Translations under genes and position numbers: made by a program
Assembly: GCF_023065955.2 (NCBI RefSeq)
Contig: NW_026622874.1
Coordinates: 82,482,917-82,546,916 of the forward strand
DNA length: 64,000 bases
Source: Ursus arctos
Lineage: Eukaryota > Chordata > Mammalia > Carnivora > Ursidae
Direction of reading: 5' to 3'
Part shown: positions 24,101 through 32,600 of the stretch, piece by piece
How positions within the stretch are numbered: the stretch's first letter is position 1
Layout: every line of letters starts with the position of its first letter
Notes under the pieces: model-generated
Told to the model about the DNA's origin: nothing
Database searches by the model: none
Seen by the model: only the letters and a program-made list of their open reading frames with translations

Positions 24101-27077
24101 TCTCTGAGTAAGGTAAGAAGCCATAGAGCAGCTTTTGATAGAGTACTATGACCTGACTTGGTCTTTAAAAGCATCTCTGTGGCCGCTGCGATGGGAAGGA
24201 TCTTGGGGGAGCAGCATGGAAGCAGGTAGGAATGGGGAGTGTTGGTGGGAATGTAACAGGGTGCAGCCACGGTGGGAAACAGTTGGGCAGCGCCTCCAAA
24301 GGCCAAGCATAGAGTACATGTGACCCAGCGACTCCACTCCTGGGTATCTACCCAAGAGAATAAAAACACACATCCATGTGAAAACTCGTAACAGATGTTC
24401 ATAGCAGCATTATTCACAATAGCCAGAAGGTGGAAACAATCCAGACGTCTACCAACTGATGAATAAAATGTCATATATCCATACAATGGAATGTTAATTG
24501 GCCATAAAAAGAACAAAGCACTGATACATTAAAACCTTTAGGTTAAGTTAAAGAAGCAAGTGCTAGCAGACCACATAATGTATGATGGTATATACAGTGT
24601 CCAGAATAGAGAGATTTCTAGAGACAGAATGTAGGCTAGTGGTTACTTAGGGCTGGGTGGGATGGGGCATTTGGGAGGTGATGGTGGAGGGGTATGGTGT
24701 TTTGGTTTCTTCTTGGGCTGATGAAAATATTCTGAAATTGATAATGGTGATAGTTGCACATTCTGTGAATATACTAAAACCCACTGAATTGTGTGCTTTA
24801 AATGGATGAATTGTACAGTATGTGAATTACATCTCAGTAAAAGAAAATGTTAAAAAATAAGTACATAAAAATAAGAACTTTTTAAATAATGGAAGCGGAG
24901 AGCCCTACTGGAGGCAGGAGACGATGTGGCTCTTGCAGGAATTGGAGCAAATGGAGTACAGTGAGCAAGGGTGGGCTAAGCTGGGGTGCCTGGGTGACTC
25001 AGTTGGTTAAATGCCTGCTTTCGGCTCAGATTCATGATCTCGGGGTCCAGGGATCGAGTCCCGTATCGGGCTCCCTGCTGAGCAGGGAACTTGCTTCTTG
25101 CTTTTTTTCTCTCTCTCAAATAAATAATTAAAATCTTAAAAAAAAAAAAAGAGTAGACTAAGCTTCCATTCCTCCCTGCCGCATCTCTGTCTCTCTCCCC
25201 CTCTTTGGTTTGTATTGACAGGATTCAGAAGAGAATAAAACCAAAGGATTCGAATACTTACTGAAGGCAGCTGAAGCTGGCGACAGACAGTCCATGATCC
25301 TGGTGGCTCGGGCTTTTGACACGGGCCAGAACCTCAGCCCAGACAGGTACTGTGGCTGTCGCTCAGGCAGAGCTGGTGGGATGTTGGGCTGCGGGTGGGG
25401 GTTTCCCCTCAGTAGCAGCACAGACCCGGGTTCCCCAGTCCCAGGCTCCTACGGTGGACGAGATATTTCACCTCCCTGATCTCAGTCTCTTCATGGTGTG
25501 AAATGGGAATAATTAAAGAAACTGTATCCCAGGGTGGTTGTGTGAGGGTTAATTGAGATGATGCCTGTAATTCTCACTGTGCCTGGCAGATTCAGCGTGA
25601 GATAAATGATAGATAAATGATGGACCTCTTAACCATTATGTAAAAAGGTTTGCTTTCGATCCAGAGTGGTTGTCCCTAGATGATAGGATTAAGGGTGATT
25701 TAATTTCCTCTTTCTACTTTTATTTATTATTTTTTTAAAGAACACTTTTATTTATTTTTATTTTTATTTTTTTGAGAGAGAGTGTGTGGGGGAGGGGCAG
25801 AAGGAGAAGAAGAGCGAGAATCTCAGACTCCCCGATGAGCATGGAGCCCACGACTCTGAGATTGTGACCTGAGCCGAAATCAAAAGTGGTAGCTTAAACA
25901 ACTGAGCCACCCAGACGCCCCTCTACTTTTATTTTTATTGTTTCTCACTTCGGAGAGGGAGAGGTGGGAGGGGAGCGAGCTCCAACGGTGGCTTAGGCCT
26001 GGTGTGAGTTTCCAGAGTGGCTCTGAGTCTCCTGGAGGCCACGACTCTGCAGGTGCCGGCACTTTTCCAGCTGTCTCCTTGGGCTCGGGGGCCAGGACTG
26101 CTTTCTGCAGTGGGAGGAAGAGAGCTTCACCTCATTTTCTTGGCTTAGCCAGTGGGAAGTCCCAGAGGTCCCAGCAGTGGAGACTATTTGGTGGAATGAA
26201 ACTGGTCATTGGACCCATTGCTCAGCCCTGTGGACCCCACTGGATCACAGCTACTCCTGCTGTCCTCAGGAGCCCCTGGCTCCCTGGACGGGAGCAGGTG
26301 GGCACGTTTATTGTTTATACTGGACCTTCCCCCCTCTTTGGGCCAAGGTCTCATCTCCCTTCCCTGGGTTTAGGGAACATCAGGACTGTGGCTGTGTCAT
26401 ATCCAGCTCTCAGTGTTTAAAATGTCTCGCTACGTGACATCCTTCCTGTTCTGCATATCACGCAGCCCAAAAACGGATCAGATATCTGCTGTGTGACAAT
26501 AATGCCCCCTTCTATTTGGACCGTACCTTCATATCTGTGATTATATCTCATTGAGAGCAAGAATCGGGTCTCCTTGCATCTCTCTAATCCCAGCGCTTAC
26601 CGTGGGGCCTGGCTTAGTAGTCAAATGAATGAACCAACACTTCTCCCTGACGCAGACAGGGCAGGTCTTTTAGCCCCGTTACGTGGATGACTCGACTAGT
26701 TCTGAGAAGTGAGGGGACTTGCCCGTGGTCAGATAGCTAGCAAGTGACAGGGCCAAATCTTGGGTCTTCTCCCCTTTTCTCCAGTGTACTATGCATTGGC
26801 CTGCTCCTCAGTGGACTGGCGTGGAGAGGAGGTGAACCAAAACAACATGACATGGTTATGTCAGGTCAAATGCCAACATGTGTGATGCCCGTTGATGGCC
26901 GTGGGGGAGCCCAGCATGGGTGGGAGGGCCTGGAGCTGGACATTGAAGATTTGTCTCTGGGGTCTTTAGGAAGTCTTTGCTCTTGTATGTTTTCTCCTTA
27001 TGCCTTTTGTTTACTTTTTACTTGGGATGATAGTGTTTTGTTTTATTTTTGATTGGTTAAGAATTTTTCTTTCAGAT

Positions 27078-27112
<35 letters not shown>

Positions 27113-30100
27113 TGAGAATGAGAGAGAGCACAAGCAGGGGGAGCAGCAGAGGGAGAGAGAGAAGCAGATTCTCCACTGAGCAGGGAGCCCGATGTGGGGC
27201 TCGATCCTAGGACCCGGAGATCATGACCCGAGCTGAAAGCAGACGCTTAACCGACTCAGCCACCCAGGCGCCCCTGTTAAGAATTATTTAATATTAAGGC
27301 TATCAACTCCTAGGCATATGCTTCTCTTTTTAAAAAAAAATGTTTTTCAGGGATGGCTGCCATTACTCTGGGGGAGGGGGAGCGTATGTTCCACTCGACC
27401 ATTGTACTGGGTTTGGGGCAACTGGTTTCTAATATTCGTGTAGTTAAATCTATCACAATTTTCTTTTATAGCTTCTGCTATAGTCATTTTCTTATTCTTC
27501 TTCCTCATTCCAAGCAGTTCCAGCCTCTTCCATTCAGGGAGCGTTAATTAAGGGCCAGCTCTGGGTAAGGCAGGGCCCCATGTAGGCCCAAATTTGCATT
27601 TATGTGGTTTCAGCCTTCTCAGAAGTTACCACTTAACACGGGAAGAAAAAGTCACTGGAAATTCCAAGGCAGGGTGGGCACCCTGACCACTGGGTGTAGA
27701 GTCGGGTGGGGGTGGGCAGGGAGAGATTAGGCCCTTTCTCTTCTTTCCCATGTAATGTGTTTGAGGCAGGTCTGCTTTGCCCTTCTAGATTGGGGAGGGT
27801 GAAAGCTGAAAAGAGTGAGATCATGTAGCTCAGTGACTTCCAGTCCACTGTTAAAACCCTAGTTTGTCAGGTATGTCACTGGTAATTTTCAAATTATTGG
27901 CCCTTTCTATGAAATAAAATGGAATCAGTGTCATCTCCCGAATCCCATCCCAGCCAGCCACGTGTTCACATTTCTTCCTTCAGACATTGAGGGAGGCTGA
28001 GCTATTTGCCAGGCCCTGGGAATGCCGCAGTGGACAAAACAAAGTTCCAGGCTTCTCGGAGTTTATGTCCTAGCCAGGGGAAACCGTGATACGCAAGTGA
28101 ATAAGTAAACAGAATTACAGATTGAGGTGATTGTGGGAAATGGGGTGTTTGGGGATGGTGCCTCCAAAGAGGTGATGTATGAGCTGAGGTTGAGGGGATG
28201 AGGAGTCAGGTATGGAAGGACAAAGAATGAATGCTCCAAGCAGAGGGAGCAGCAGGTGTGAAGGCCCAGGGGCAGACAGGGTCTGGCATGTTCAGGGAGG
28301 AGAAGAGGGCCCAGCCAGTTCGGCATGGAAGGAGATTAATGAGAGTGTAGACAGGTGGAGCCAGGTCAGGTAGGGCCTCAGAGGAGAGGCCAGCAAATCA
28401 TGGGAGCTGTGGCTCTTGGAATATTTCACGAGACCCATAGACTTTCTTATCTGCATTTCTCTTTGCTCTTTCCTGATGTGCTATACATAGTACTCACATG
28501 CTTAGTTAGTACACTCCAAGAAAAAGCCCGCTGCCCTGTTTGCTCTTTATTTCATGTTCAGATTTGCATGGAACCTGTGTCTGCCCTCGGTGGCTTGGCT
28601 GTTCCTGTGCTGTAGTAGGGAAAAAGAATTGACGGTAGAGGGGCAGAGCCAGAGAGAGAAGCCCACTGCTCTGGGGAGAGCCCTGTGTTGTGCTGGAGGA
28701 GAGCCAGAGCTGGCCAGCACAGGCAGAGGATAAGATGGGGCTGAGGGACTGCTGTTAGCTCGGGTGGTTCTGGAGGCCCTGGCAAAGGGTTCCCCACCCA
28801 CCTCTTTTCCTGCCTGAGTCATAGGGCAGATTGGCTGGTGTCCCAGCCACTGCTAATGCTAGCCCATAGTGTGATTTTGTACTTACTAAAAAAAATGCCC
28901 CCTTCCTCAAGATACTGTACATCATCTGTTGGAAAATTGTGTAATATACCAATCTTGCTAGGGAAAGCTACCTGACAGATGTCTTCATACGTAAATGTAC
29001 AATGTGAATGACACCCCTTAGATGTGGTAGCATTGGGTACTGTGGGTCATGAATCATAGGTGGTGGCCCCACTGGGATCCCTGACTTGTCCCTCCTGCTG
29101 ATGGGCCTCTTCCCTCCTGCCCATTTCCTTGGTAACTTCGGACTTTTCCCTTGTATGCCCTGGAAGGTCCCAAGACTGGCCAGAGGCTCTGCACTGGTAC
29201 AACACTGCCCTGGAGATGACAGACTGTGACGAGGGCGGTGAGTATGACGGGATGCAGGATGAGCCTCGGTACACGCTGCTGGCCAGGGAGGCTGAGATGC
29301 TGTTCACCGGCGGTTGCGGACTGGAGAAGGACCCACAGAGATCAGGTAGGGCCTGATGAACCAGCCCCTGTGTGGGGACAGGGCTAGGCCAGGAGGGCCA
29401 TAGTGCCTGTCTCAGTGGGAATTACAGCAAGACACAAGACCGAGTCTCTTCATTCCTTGGAGAGGAGAAAGATTCCTACTGGCCCTGTGTGCCGGGCTGG
29501 ATGCCCACGTGGTGCTGGTTTAGGAGGGGGCTTTATGGAGCTGGTATGCAGATGAACATTTTTATTTTAATGGTTACATATTAGGAGTTTGGTATTTCTA
29601 CAGTTTTAAAAATTGAACTGACATTTCATTACATAAAATTCACCGTTTTTAAGTGTATGGTTCTGTGGCTTTTAATATATTTATCATATCGTGCAACCAT
29701 CACCACTATTTAATTTCAGAACATTTCCATCACCTGGTAGCGGTGACTCCCCATTTCTTCCCTCTGTCCCTGGAAACCACCAACCTACTGCCTGTCTGTA
29801 TGGATTTGCCTGTTCTAGATGTTTCATATAAATGGACTCATACAATATGTGGCCTTTTGTATCTGGCTTCCTTCACTTAGCATCATGTTTTCAGGGTTCA
29901 TCCATGTTGTAACATGTATCAGTATGTCATTCCTTTTTATTACCAAACGATATTCCATCCTGTAAATACACCACATTTTCTTTATCCATTCATCAGTTGA
30001 CCTGCATGTTATATATATATTTTTTCTGTTACATATTAAACATACTGGACTCCTGATTTCATAGGATGATCCTAAATTTAAAAGTTCAAAAGTGTTTTTT

Positions 30101-30755
30101 AATGTGGTATTAAAAAACAACAACCCCTAAGCAAGTAATAATGCAATTCTGGAATCCCTTATTTGAAATTTCTAAATCCAAAAAACTCTGAAAACCAAGT
30201 GTTTTTGTACACGTTGCACAGATTTCCTTGGAAGCAAAACTCTCCAGAACTGACACGAGGCTGTTAATAATCTTTATTTCTTCCCCTTTCATGCATTCCT
30301 CCCAATTAGTCTTGTAAAAATCCTCAGCCCGATTCTCATTGGCTCAAATGGAATCCCCCCACCCACCCCTAAACCAATCACTGAGCTCATTGAGATGGCT
30401 TACTCTGATTGGCTGTGTCTATGTCTGGATGTCTGATTGGCTATATGGAAGTCCCTATGGCCAAGTGGGAATGGGGAGAGTGCTTTGATTGGTTAGGCTT
30501 GAATCACGTGCCCACCCAGGTTCCACGGCGGGGGTAAGAGGATGAGGAGCTCAGGATGGCTGTTCCCAGGAAGGGGTCCGGGACACGGGACTGGCAAAAA
30601 TGACAGGTGGTTCACCTCTTTGTGCCCCACTTTGCTCTTCTTCAGGCGACTTGTACACACAGGCAGCCGAGGCAGCGATGGAAGCCATGAAGGGCCGGCT
30701 GGCCAACCAGTACTACGAGAAGGCGGAGGAGGCCTGGGCGCAGATGGAGGAATAG
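4624..30755 (+). CDS. EEF2K: EEF2K, eukaryotic elongation factor 2 kinase (3' sixteen coding exons; 5' end outside window)
   Basis: Calcium/calmodulin-dependent alpha-kinase that phosphorylates eEF2 (Thr56 in human) and slows translation elongation in the cytosol. Coding segments: 4624-4724, 7106-7166, 8764-8801, 9175-9346, 12777-12926, 13262-13394, 13645-13772, 14485-14686, 16404-16471, 19580-19657, 20527-20589, 21658-21792, 21949-22137, 25222-25346, 29167-29345, 30646-30755. They total 1932 bases, 643 codons plus TAG. If the first codon is human Glu83, the last is residue 725, the known human length, so there is no net indel. Order: calmodulin-binding segment, alpha-kinase domain (about 116-326), regulatory loop with phosphosites and a DSGYPS degron, then a C-terminal helical (Sel1-like) region ending WAQMEE. 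All kinase and zinc residues I checked are present (Lys170, Glu229, His260, Asp274, Asp284, His312, Cys314, Cys318). The exon for residues 1-82 is not in the window. Identification rests on remembered human sequence; all junctions are GT-AG and in phase. Confidence 0.97.
4725..7105 (+). other. EEF2K: EEF2K intron
   Basis: Non-coding. 4945-5110 looks like an old interspersed repeat. 5690-6050 is another, whose pattern recurs at 9815-10195. The rest (6060-7000) is GC-rich unique sequence in which I see no exon. Confidence 0.75.
5690..6050. repeat. Old interspersed repeat, family not assigned
   Basis: Shares its order of phrases with 9815-10195: 'gacagaaacccaattc', 'tacggctgg', '...gccagggagc'. 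Too old to name safely. Confidence 0.4.
7106..7166 (+). CDS. EEF2K: EEF2K coding exon, residues 116-136
   Basis: Reads [20 protein letters not shown] after completing Arg116; this is the beginning of the alpha-kinase domain. The acceptor is tctctgcag and the donor CAG|gtgagc. An open frame runs on both sides, but identity to EEF2K stops at the splice sites. Confidence 0.95.
7310..8220 (-). repeat. Old L1 3' region, antisense
   Basis: 'cattttattgagatacaatt', 'caaccatcaccatgatgg' and 'ctctataggcttacctcttc' are hallmark phrases of reversed L1M 3' ends. The same phrases recur at 29590-30060. Confidence 0.7.
7881..7900 (+). repeat. Poly-C run (20 C)
   Basis: Twenty consecutive C within the L1 remnant; length may be unreliable in the assembly. 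Confidence 0.9.
8239..8431 (-). repeat. CAN-SINE
   Basis: T-run, 'aagattttatttatttattg', ending 'gagctatctaggcacccc'. Confidence 0.87.
8764..8801 (+). CDS. EEF2K: EEF2K coding exon, residues 137-149 (38 bp)
   Basis: A 38-base exon reading [13 protein letters not shown], with the last Thr codon split AC|G. The acceptor is ctttcag and the donor AC|gtaagt. It encodes part of the N-lobe of the alpha-kinase fold before the ATP-binding lysine. Confidence 0.93.
8802..9174 (+). other. EEF2K: EEF2K intron (373 bp)
   Basis: GC-rich intron with no repeat or other feature that I can recognise. Confidence 0.7.
9175..9346 (+). CDS. EEF2K: EEF2K coding exon, residues 149-206: N-lobe with ATP-binding Lys170
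   Basis: Reads [22 protein letters not shown] and continues to YNRHKPPKQ. Counting in frame, the lysine of NYVAKRY is Lys170, the ATP phosphate-contacting residue of the alpha-kinase family. The acceptor follows a C-rich tract (caccccag) and the donor is CAG|gtgtgt. Confidence 0.96.
9581..9784 (+). repeat. CAN-SINE, 'ggcacagcggtt' subfamily
   Basis: Young-looking copy with 'cggcgttatgggatcgagcc' core and a long A tail. Confidence 0.92.
9815..10195. repeat. Old interspersed repeat, family not assigned
   Basis: 'gggaatttattgcctcatgt', 'gatacggctggatccagg' and 'ctgagccaatcacaatagcc' echo the element at 5690-6050. Confidence 0.45.
12228..12580. repeat. Old interspersed repeat, family not assigned
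   Basis: 'gacaaaataccacggatggg ... aattttggaggctgggaagt ... cctaataccatcacctttga' is a very common mammalian repeat order; a relative lies at 56610-56960. Confidence 0.5.
12777..12926 (+). CDS. EEF2K: EEF2K coding exon, residues 207-256: hinge and central kinase strand
   Basis: Fifty whole codons (phase 0 at both ends), reading [20 protein letters not shown] and ending DDNMRLTPQ. Glu229 (LFHLE) is at its expected place; in this family it contacts the nucleotide. The acceptor is ccccccag and the donor CAG|gtgagg. Confidence 0.96.
12927..13261 (+). other. EEF2K: EEF2K intron (335 bp)
   Basis: Short unique intron; nothing else seen in it. Confidence 0.7.
13262..13394 (+). CDS. EEF2K: EEF2K coding exon, residues 257-301: catalytic loop
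   Basis: Reads [20 protein letters not shown] and then [25 protein letters not shown]. Zinc ligand His260, catalytic Asp274 and Asp284, and the glycine-rich GDGNLG loop typical of alpha-kinases are all present, so the kinase is predicted to be active. The acceptor is ctacccccag and the donor CTAG|gtaggt. Confidence 0.96.
13645..13772 (+). CDS. EEF2K: EEF2K coding exon, residues 301-343: zinc-binding C-lobe
   Basis: Reads [20 protein letters not shown] to NQNTKLL. His312, Cys314 and Cys318 of the zinc module that holds the alpha-kinase C-lobe together are intact. The acceptor is tgtctgcag and the donor CTG|gtgggt. The exon ends in phase 0. Confidence 0.96.
13773..14484 (+). other. EEF2K: EEF2K intron (712 bp)
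   Basis: Unique sequence without a recognisable repeat or exon. Confidence 0.7.
14485..14686 (+). CDS. EEF2K: EEF2K coding exon, residues 344-411: regulatory loop with main phosphosites
   Basis: This exon carries most of the known control sites. By in-frame count: Thr348 (activating autophosphorylation, SAKT), Ser359 (GSP), Ser366 (RVRTLS, an RxRxxS site for S6K/RSK), Ser377 (LLLRLS), Ser396 (SSP) and Ser398. The Ser377 context differs from the human one I remember (LLRPLS): the arginine sits at -2 instead of -3. The acceptor is cttctccag and the donor CTCC|gtgagt; His411 is split C|AT. Confidence 0.95.
15155..15325 (-). repeat. CAN-SINE, 5' truncated
   Basis: Tail and body are normal, but the tRNA-like head is missing after 'cctgagccgaaa'; sequence then turns into unrelated DNA. 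Confidence 0.85.
15550..15700 (+). repeat. hAT-like DNA transposon fragment
   Basis: 'ggccagagggtaaatctttt aggctttg' and 'ccttggtccaataaa' match the elements at 32405 and 59865. Confidence 0.5.
16021..16204 (-). repeat. CAN-SINE
   Basis: T-run to 'gagccatccaggtgcccc'. Confidence 0.87.
16404..16471 (+). CDS. EEF2K: EEF2K coding exon, residues 411-433
   Basis: Reads [20 protein letters not shown] then HR, part of the acidic regulatory loop. The acceptor is cttgcccag. The donor is CGG|gtaagc; choosing the second GT keeps Arg433 and phase 0, matching the next exon. Confidence 0.93.
17153..17354 (+). repeat. CAN-SINE, 'ggcacagcggtt' subfamily, with perfect target duplication
   Basis: Flanked by an exact 18-base duplication AAGAGCTTGATAGATACT at 17135-17152 and 17355-17372, which sets its ends and shows a recent insertion. 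Confidence 0.95.
17419..17606 (-). repeat. CAN-SINE
   Basis: Antisense copy; 'ttttattcctttt' occurs on both sides as target duplication. Confidence 0.9.
17785..18020 (-). repeat. MIR fragments, antisense
   Basis: 'ggatgaggacactgaggcac' and 'ggaaccacggttcaaatcca' match reversed MIR; a second partial unit follows from about 17945. Confidence 0.6.
18691..18860 (+). repeat. CAN-SINE, shortened body
   Basis: Head 'ggcgcctgggtggctcagtc' to 'aaataaataaataaaatctt'. Confidence 0.9.
19580..19657 (+). CDS. EEF2K: EEF2K coding exon, residues 434-459: phosphodegron
   Basis: Reads [20 protein letters not shown] then PEPREH. DSGYPS (Ser441, Ser445) matches the beta-TrCP phosphodegron through which EEF2K is ubiquitinated and destroyed during checkpoint recovery in human cells; both serines are kept. 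Phase 0 at both ends. The acceptor is ctccacag and the donor CAT|gtaaga. Confidence 0.94.
19658..20526 (+). other. EEF2K: EEF2K intron (869 bp)
   Basis: Unique sequence with an AG/GT-rich 3' half; no recognisable repeat or exon. Confidence 0.7.
20527..20589 (+). CDS. EEF2K: EEF2K coding exon, residues 460-480 (63 bp)
   Basis: Reads [20 protein letters not shown] then R. This is serine/acid-rich linker sequence. Twenty-one codons, phase 0 at both ends, so skipping it would leave the frame open. The acceptor is cttccctcag and the donor CGG|gtaatg. Confidence 0.93.
20590..21657 (+). other. EEF2K: EEF2K intron (1.07 kb)
   Basis: Contains an antisense MIR-like segment at about 20870-21010; the rest is unique. 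No exon seen. Confidence 0.7.
21658..21792 (+). CDS. EEF2K: EEF2K coding exon, residues 481-525: start of C-terminal helical region, Ser500
   Basis: Reads [20 protein letters not shown] then [25 protein letters not shown]. Ser500, the PKA site in the family, is kept with Arg at -2 (RPS, where I recall RAS in human). Phase 0. The donor is AAG|gtacct. The next intron is only 156 bases. Confidence 0.95.
21949..22137 (+). CDS. EEF2K: EEF2K coding exon, residues 526-588: Sel1-like helical repeats
   Basis: Reads [20 protein letters not shown] and continues to [10 protein letters not shown]. The alternating helices ([23 protein letters not shown]) are typical of the Sel1-like repeats in the EEF2K C-terminus that help engage eEF2. 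Sixty-three codons, phase 0. The acceptor is tgtgtggcag and the donor AAG|gtgagg. Confidence 0.95.
22819..22922 (+). repeat. Short old CAN-SINE
   Basis: About 100 bases: 'ggcgcctggctcagtcgggg' to 'attacttaaaaataaaacct', without the CT-rich body. Confidence 0.8.
22924..23140 (+). repeat. CAN-SINE
   Basis: Directly follows the short copy; head 'gtgagcctgggtggctcagt', with a small insertion in the head and an A-rich tail. Confidence 0.83.
24230..24850 (+). repeat. Old L1 3' end
   Basis: 'gtgacccagcgactccactc', 'catagcagcattattcacaa' and 'gaattgtacagtatgtgaat' are typical L1 3' phrases in order. Confidence 0.75.
24983..25151 (+). repeat. CAN-SINE close to an EEF2K splice acceptor
   Basis: Head 'gggtgcctgggtgactcagt'; A tail ends about 70 bases before the acceptor at 25221. 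Confidence 0.9.
25222..25346 (+). CDS. EEF2K: EEF2K coding exon, residues 589-630: Sel1-like repeat
   Basis: Reads [20 protein letters not shown] then [22 protein letters not shown], a helix-turn-helix repeat ([20 protein letters not shown]) of Sel1 type. The acceptor is gtattgacag, and the A-tail of a CAN-SINE ends only about 70 bases upstream. The donor is AG|gtactg; Arg630 is split AG|G. Confidence 0.95.
25731..25920 (-). repeat. CAN-SINE
   Basis: Antisense, ending 'gagccacccagacgcccc'; 'ctacttttattt' flanks both ends. Confidence 0.87.
27073..27273 (-). repeat. CAN-SINE with (ATTT)n expansion
   Basis: The tail is expanded to about nine ATTT units (27076-27113); ends 'cacccaggcgcccc'; flanked by 'gttaagaattt'. 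Confidence 0.9.
27985..28400 (+). repeat. L2 3' end
   Basis: 'gagctatttgccaggccctg', 'gagtttatgtcctagccagg' and 'gtgaaggcccaggggcagac' follow L2 order. Confidence 0.65.
29167..29345 (+). CDS. EEF2K: EEF2K coding exon, residues 630-690: Sel1-like repeats
   Basis: Reads [20 protein letters not shown] and continues to [15 protein letters not shown]. The start was chosen at the AAG acceptor in tggaag|gtccc because it alone completes Arg630 and keeps the frame; an AAG acceptor is less usual than CAG. The donor is TCAG|gtaggg, splitting Gly690. Confidence 0.94.
29590..30060 (-). repeat. Old L1 3' region, antisense
   Basis: 'caaccatcaccactatttaa', 'gtatggatttgcctgttcta' and 'ggttcatccatgttgtaaca' are reversed L1M phrases. 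Confidence 0.72.
30338..30492. promoter_or_regulatory. Cluster of five CCAAT (NF-Y-type) boxes
   Basis: ATTGG or CCAAT occurs at 30338, 30374, 30408, 30436 and 30488, about 28-52 bases apart, most in the full 'tgattggc/t' context that NF-Y prefers. The spacing suggests a promoter or enhancer, or the remains of an LTR, in the last EEF2K intron. Function is inference only. Confidence 0.35.
30646..30755 (+). CDS. EEF2K: EEF2K last coding exon, residues 690-725, with stop codon
   Basis: Reads [20 protein letters not shown] then [15 protein letters not shown] and TAG at 30753-30755. The extreme C-terminus is needed for eEF2 phosphorylation in the family and is complete. The acceptor is cttcttcag. 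The exon runs on into the 3' UTR. Confidence 0.96.
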
Positions 30756-32404
30756 CTTGCCAGGAAAACACTGCCGGCCAGTCCCAAGCAAAAAGGCTAA
30801 GACGGGGAGGGAAAAGACTTATTGACTTCTTTAGGGGTTTTTTGGCGGGAAAGGGCAAGTATTTTTACTGTGTTGTAAATCAACTTTTGTATTTCGTTTT
30901 TTGACTCTTGAAAATGTCTTTGCTATTGGCGAAGACTCTGCAGCTGTCCCTTAGGGCAGTATCTTGGGGAGTGGGGATTGAAAAAGCAGCCCAATGAACC
31001 AGCGTATTGTTTTGAGCTTTTTTGGGGGGGGCGGTCATGAGATATAAGAAAGTGCTTTTCTGCCATGAATTAGAAAAATAGGGCTTTGGGCTTTATTCGC
31101 CAGCTTTTTCAGGCTCTATTGAAATGAAATCTCAGGCCCACAGAACTTGTTTCCTGAATCATAATGGGGAAGGTAGAGCTGCAAATTAATTTTCCTTGGG
31201 GTGCGTATTATCATGACTTAGTGCAAAGCCATACTTCTCAGAGCATTTGGAAGCATGCATGGCATCGTTCTGTGGATGTGAGATTGTACGGTACCCAAGC
31301 CCCCTTCCGTTCTTGGCAAAGGCCCACACACTAACCGTTTGCTAATCTTGTAGTTTAATTTCCTTCCCAAATGCAACTGATTTTCTGGAATACAGCCAAA
31401 TTCCGTTTTTTAGCATGCTTTCTGCAGTGGGCTTTAGAAAACAGATTGGATTTTTTTCGTATGCACACATTTACTACCTCTAACTTAGCTAGTGTGGAAG
31501 TGGGTGCGCCTCAAACATTTTACGTGTAAGAACCGAAATTTGGATTTGGAGCCTTTCCTCCAAGCAGACACATACTTCGCATCTCAGTGGCAGCATCCAC
31601 AGTGTAACTAAAGTACTTTGTACAGTGTTCCTCTGTGTTTTCTTAGCATCTGACGTTCGTATGTAGGCTCTGTTCCCCAACCCCTGTCCTTGCCATTTTC
31701 TGCTTGAAGCTGGGCTGATTTTCTTGTAAATTGCAGCAGTACGATTTCAGCAGCGGCCCCTTGAGATTTATCTAAGATGTTTGAGGAAGAGAGGGCAAGA
31801 ACTATAAACACTTAACTAATTCCAGTAGTTTCCCCAGGGCCAGAATGTGGCTCTGCATTTCATGAGCTTTCCCCTTAAAAGGAGTAAGATTTAATACCAG
31901 TATGATTTCAGCCGGTGTGTCAAGGCAAAGAACACACACTGCTTTGATCAAGCCCAGGTGCTAAAGCAGCCTCTCTTTCTGTGTTAAAAAGTGAAAACCA
32001 AACAAGCAGAATGTGGCATAGAAACCGTTCTTATCTGTCCATTAAAACAGCTCTTTCAGCACAATACTGTTAAGTGCTGTGGAGTCCTGAACCTGGGCCA
32101 GCATCTGAACCTTTGGTTCTAAAGTTCAGGGTGTGCACAGGTGGAAAAAATCAAGCTGACTCCGAGTTGCCCTTGGAAAAAATCCTTTAGACCACCTGTA
32201 AGTTACAGTATCCCTCATTTTTGCATATGGATTCACCACAACAAGCTTCCTTTACAGGTTGGGACAGATCACCCTTTTTTCATTTGCAGCCAGTCAAGAA
32301 AGTTGGCTTGTGTTAGGTTTTTCATCTGTGTATTTTAAACCCGTGCATCTAGTTAAATTGCATATGGTAAACGTACATGAGAAGCAGCTTGATTGTAACT
32401 TATC

Positions 32405-32600
32405 TCTTACCTCTGGTAAAAGGCCAGATAGTAAATATTGTAGGCTTTGTAGGTCATAGGGTCTCTGTTGTAACTACTCAGCCCTGCTGTTGTGAAGAAA
32501 CACCAAGGAACAGTACCTAAATGAATGAGCTTGGCTGGTGTTCCAATAAAACTTTATTTACCAGAACAGGCTGCCTAGGCAGTAGTTTGCCAACTCCGGC
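32405..32600 (+). repeat. hAT-like DNA transposon fragment inside EEF2K 3' UTR
   Basis: 'ggccagatagtaaatattgt', 'gttccaataaaactttattt' and 'cagtagtttgccaactccgg' match a common hAT-type element. It carries an AATAAA at 32545-32550. Confidence 0.6.

Larger units (their letters stand above)
22138..25221 (+). other. EEF2K: EEF2K intron (3.1 kb)
   Basis: Holds a short old CAN-SINE (22819-22922) directly followed by a longer one (22924-23140), a sense L1 3' end (about 24230-24850) and a sense CAN-SINE (24983-25151) close to the acceptor. No exon seen. Confidence 0.75.
25347..29166 (+). other. EEF2K: EEF2K intron (3.8 kb)
   Basis: Holds antisense CAN-SINEs at 25731-25920 and 27073-27273 and an L2 3' end (about 27985-28400). 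Remaining sequence is unique to my eye; no exon seen. Confidence 0.75.
29346..30645 (+). other. EEF2K: EEF2K last intron (1.3 kb)
   Basis: Contains an antisense L1 3' end (about 29590-30060) and, at 30338-30492, five CCAAT/ATTGG boxes. No exon seen. Confidence 0.75.
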
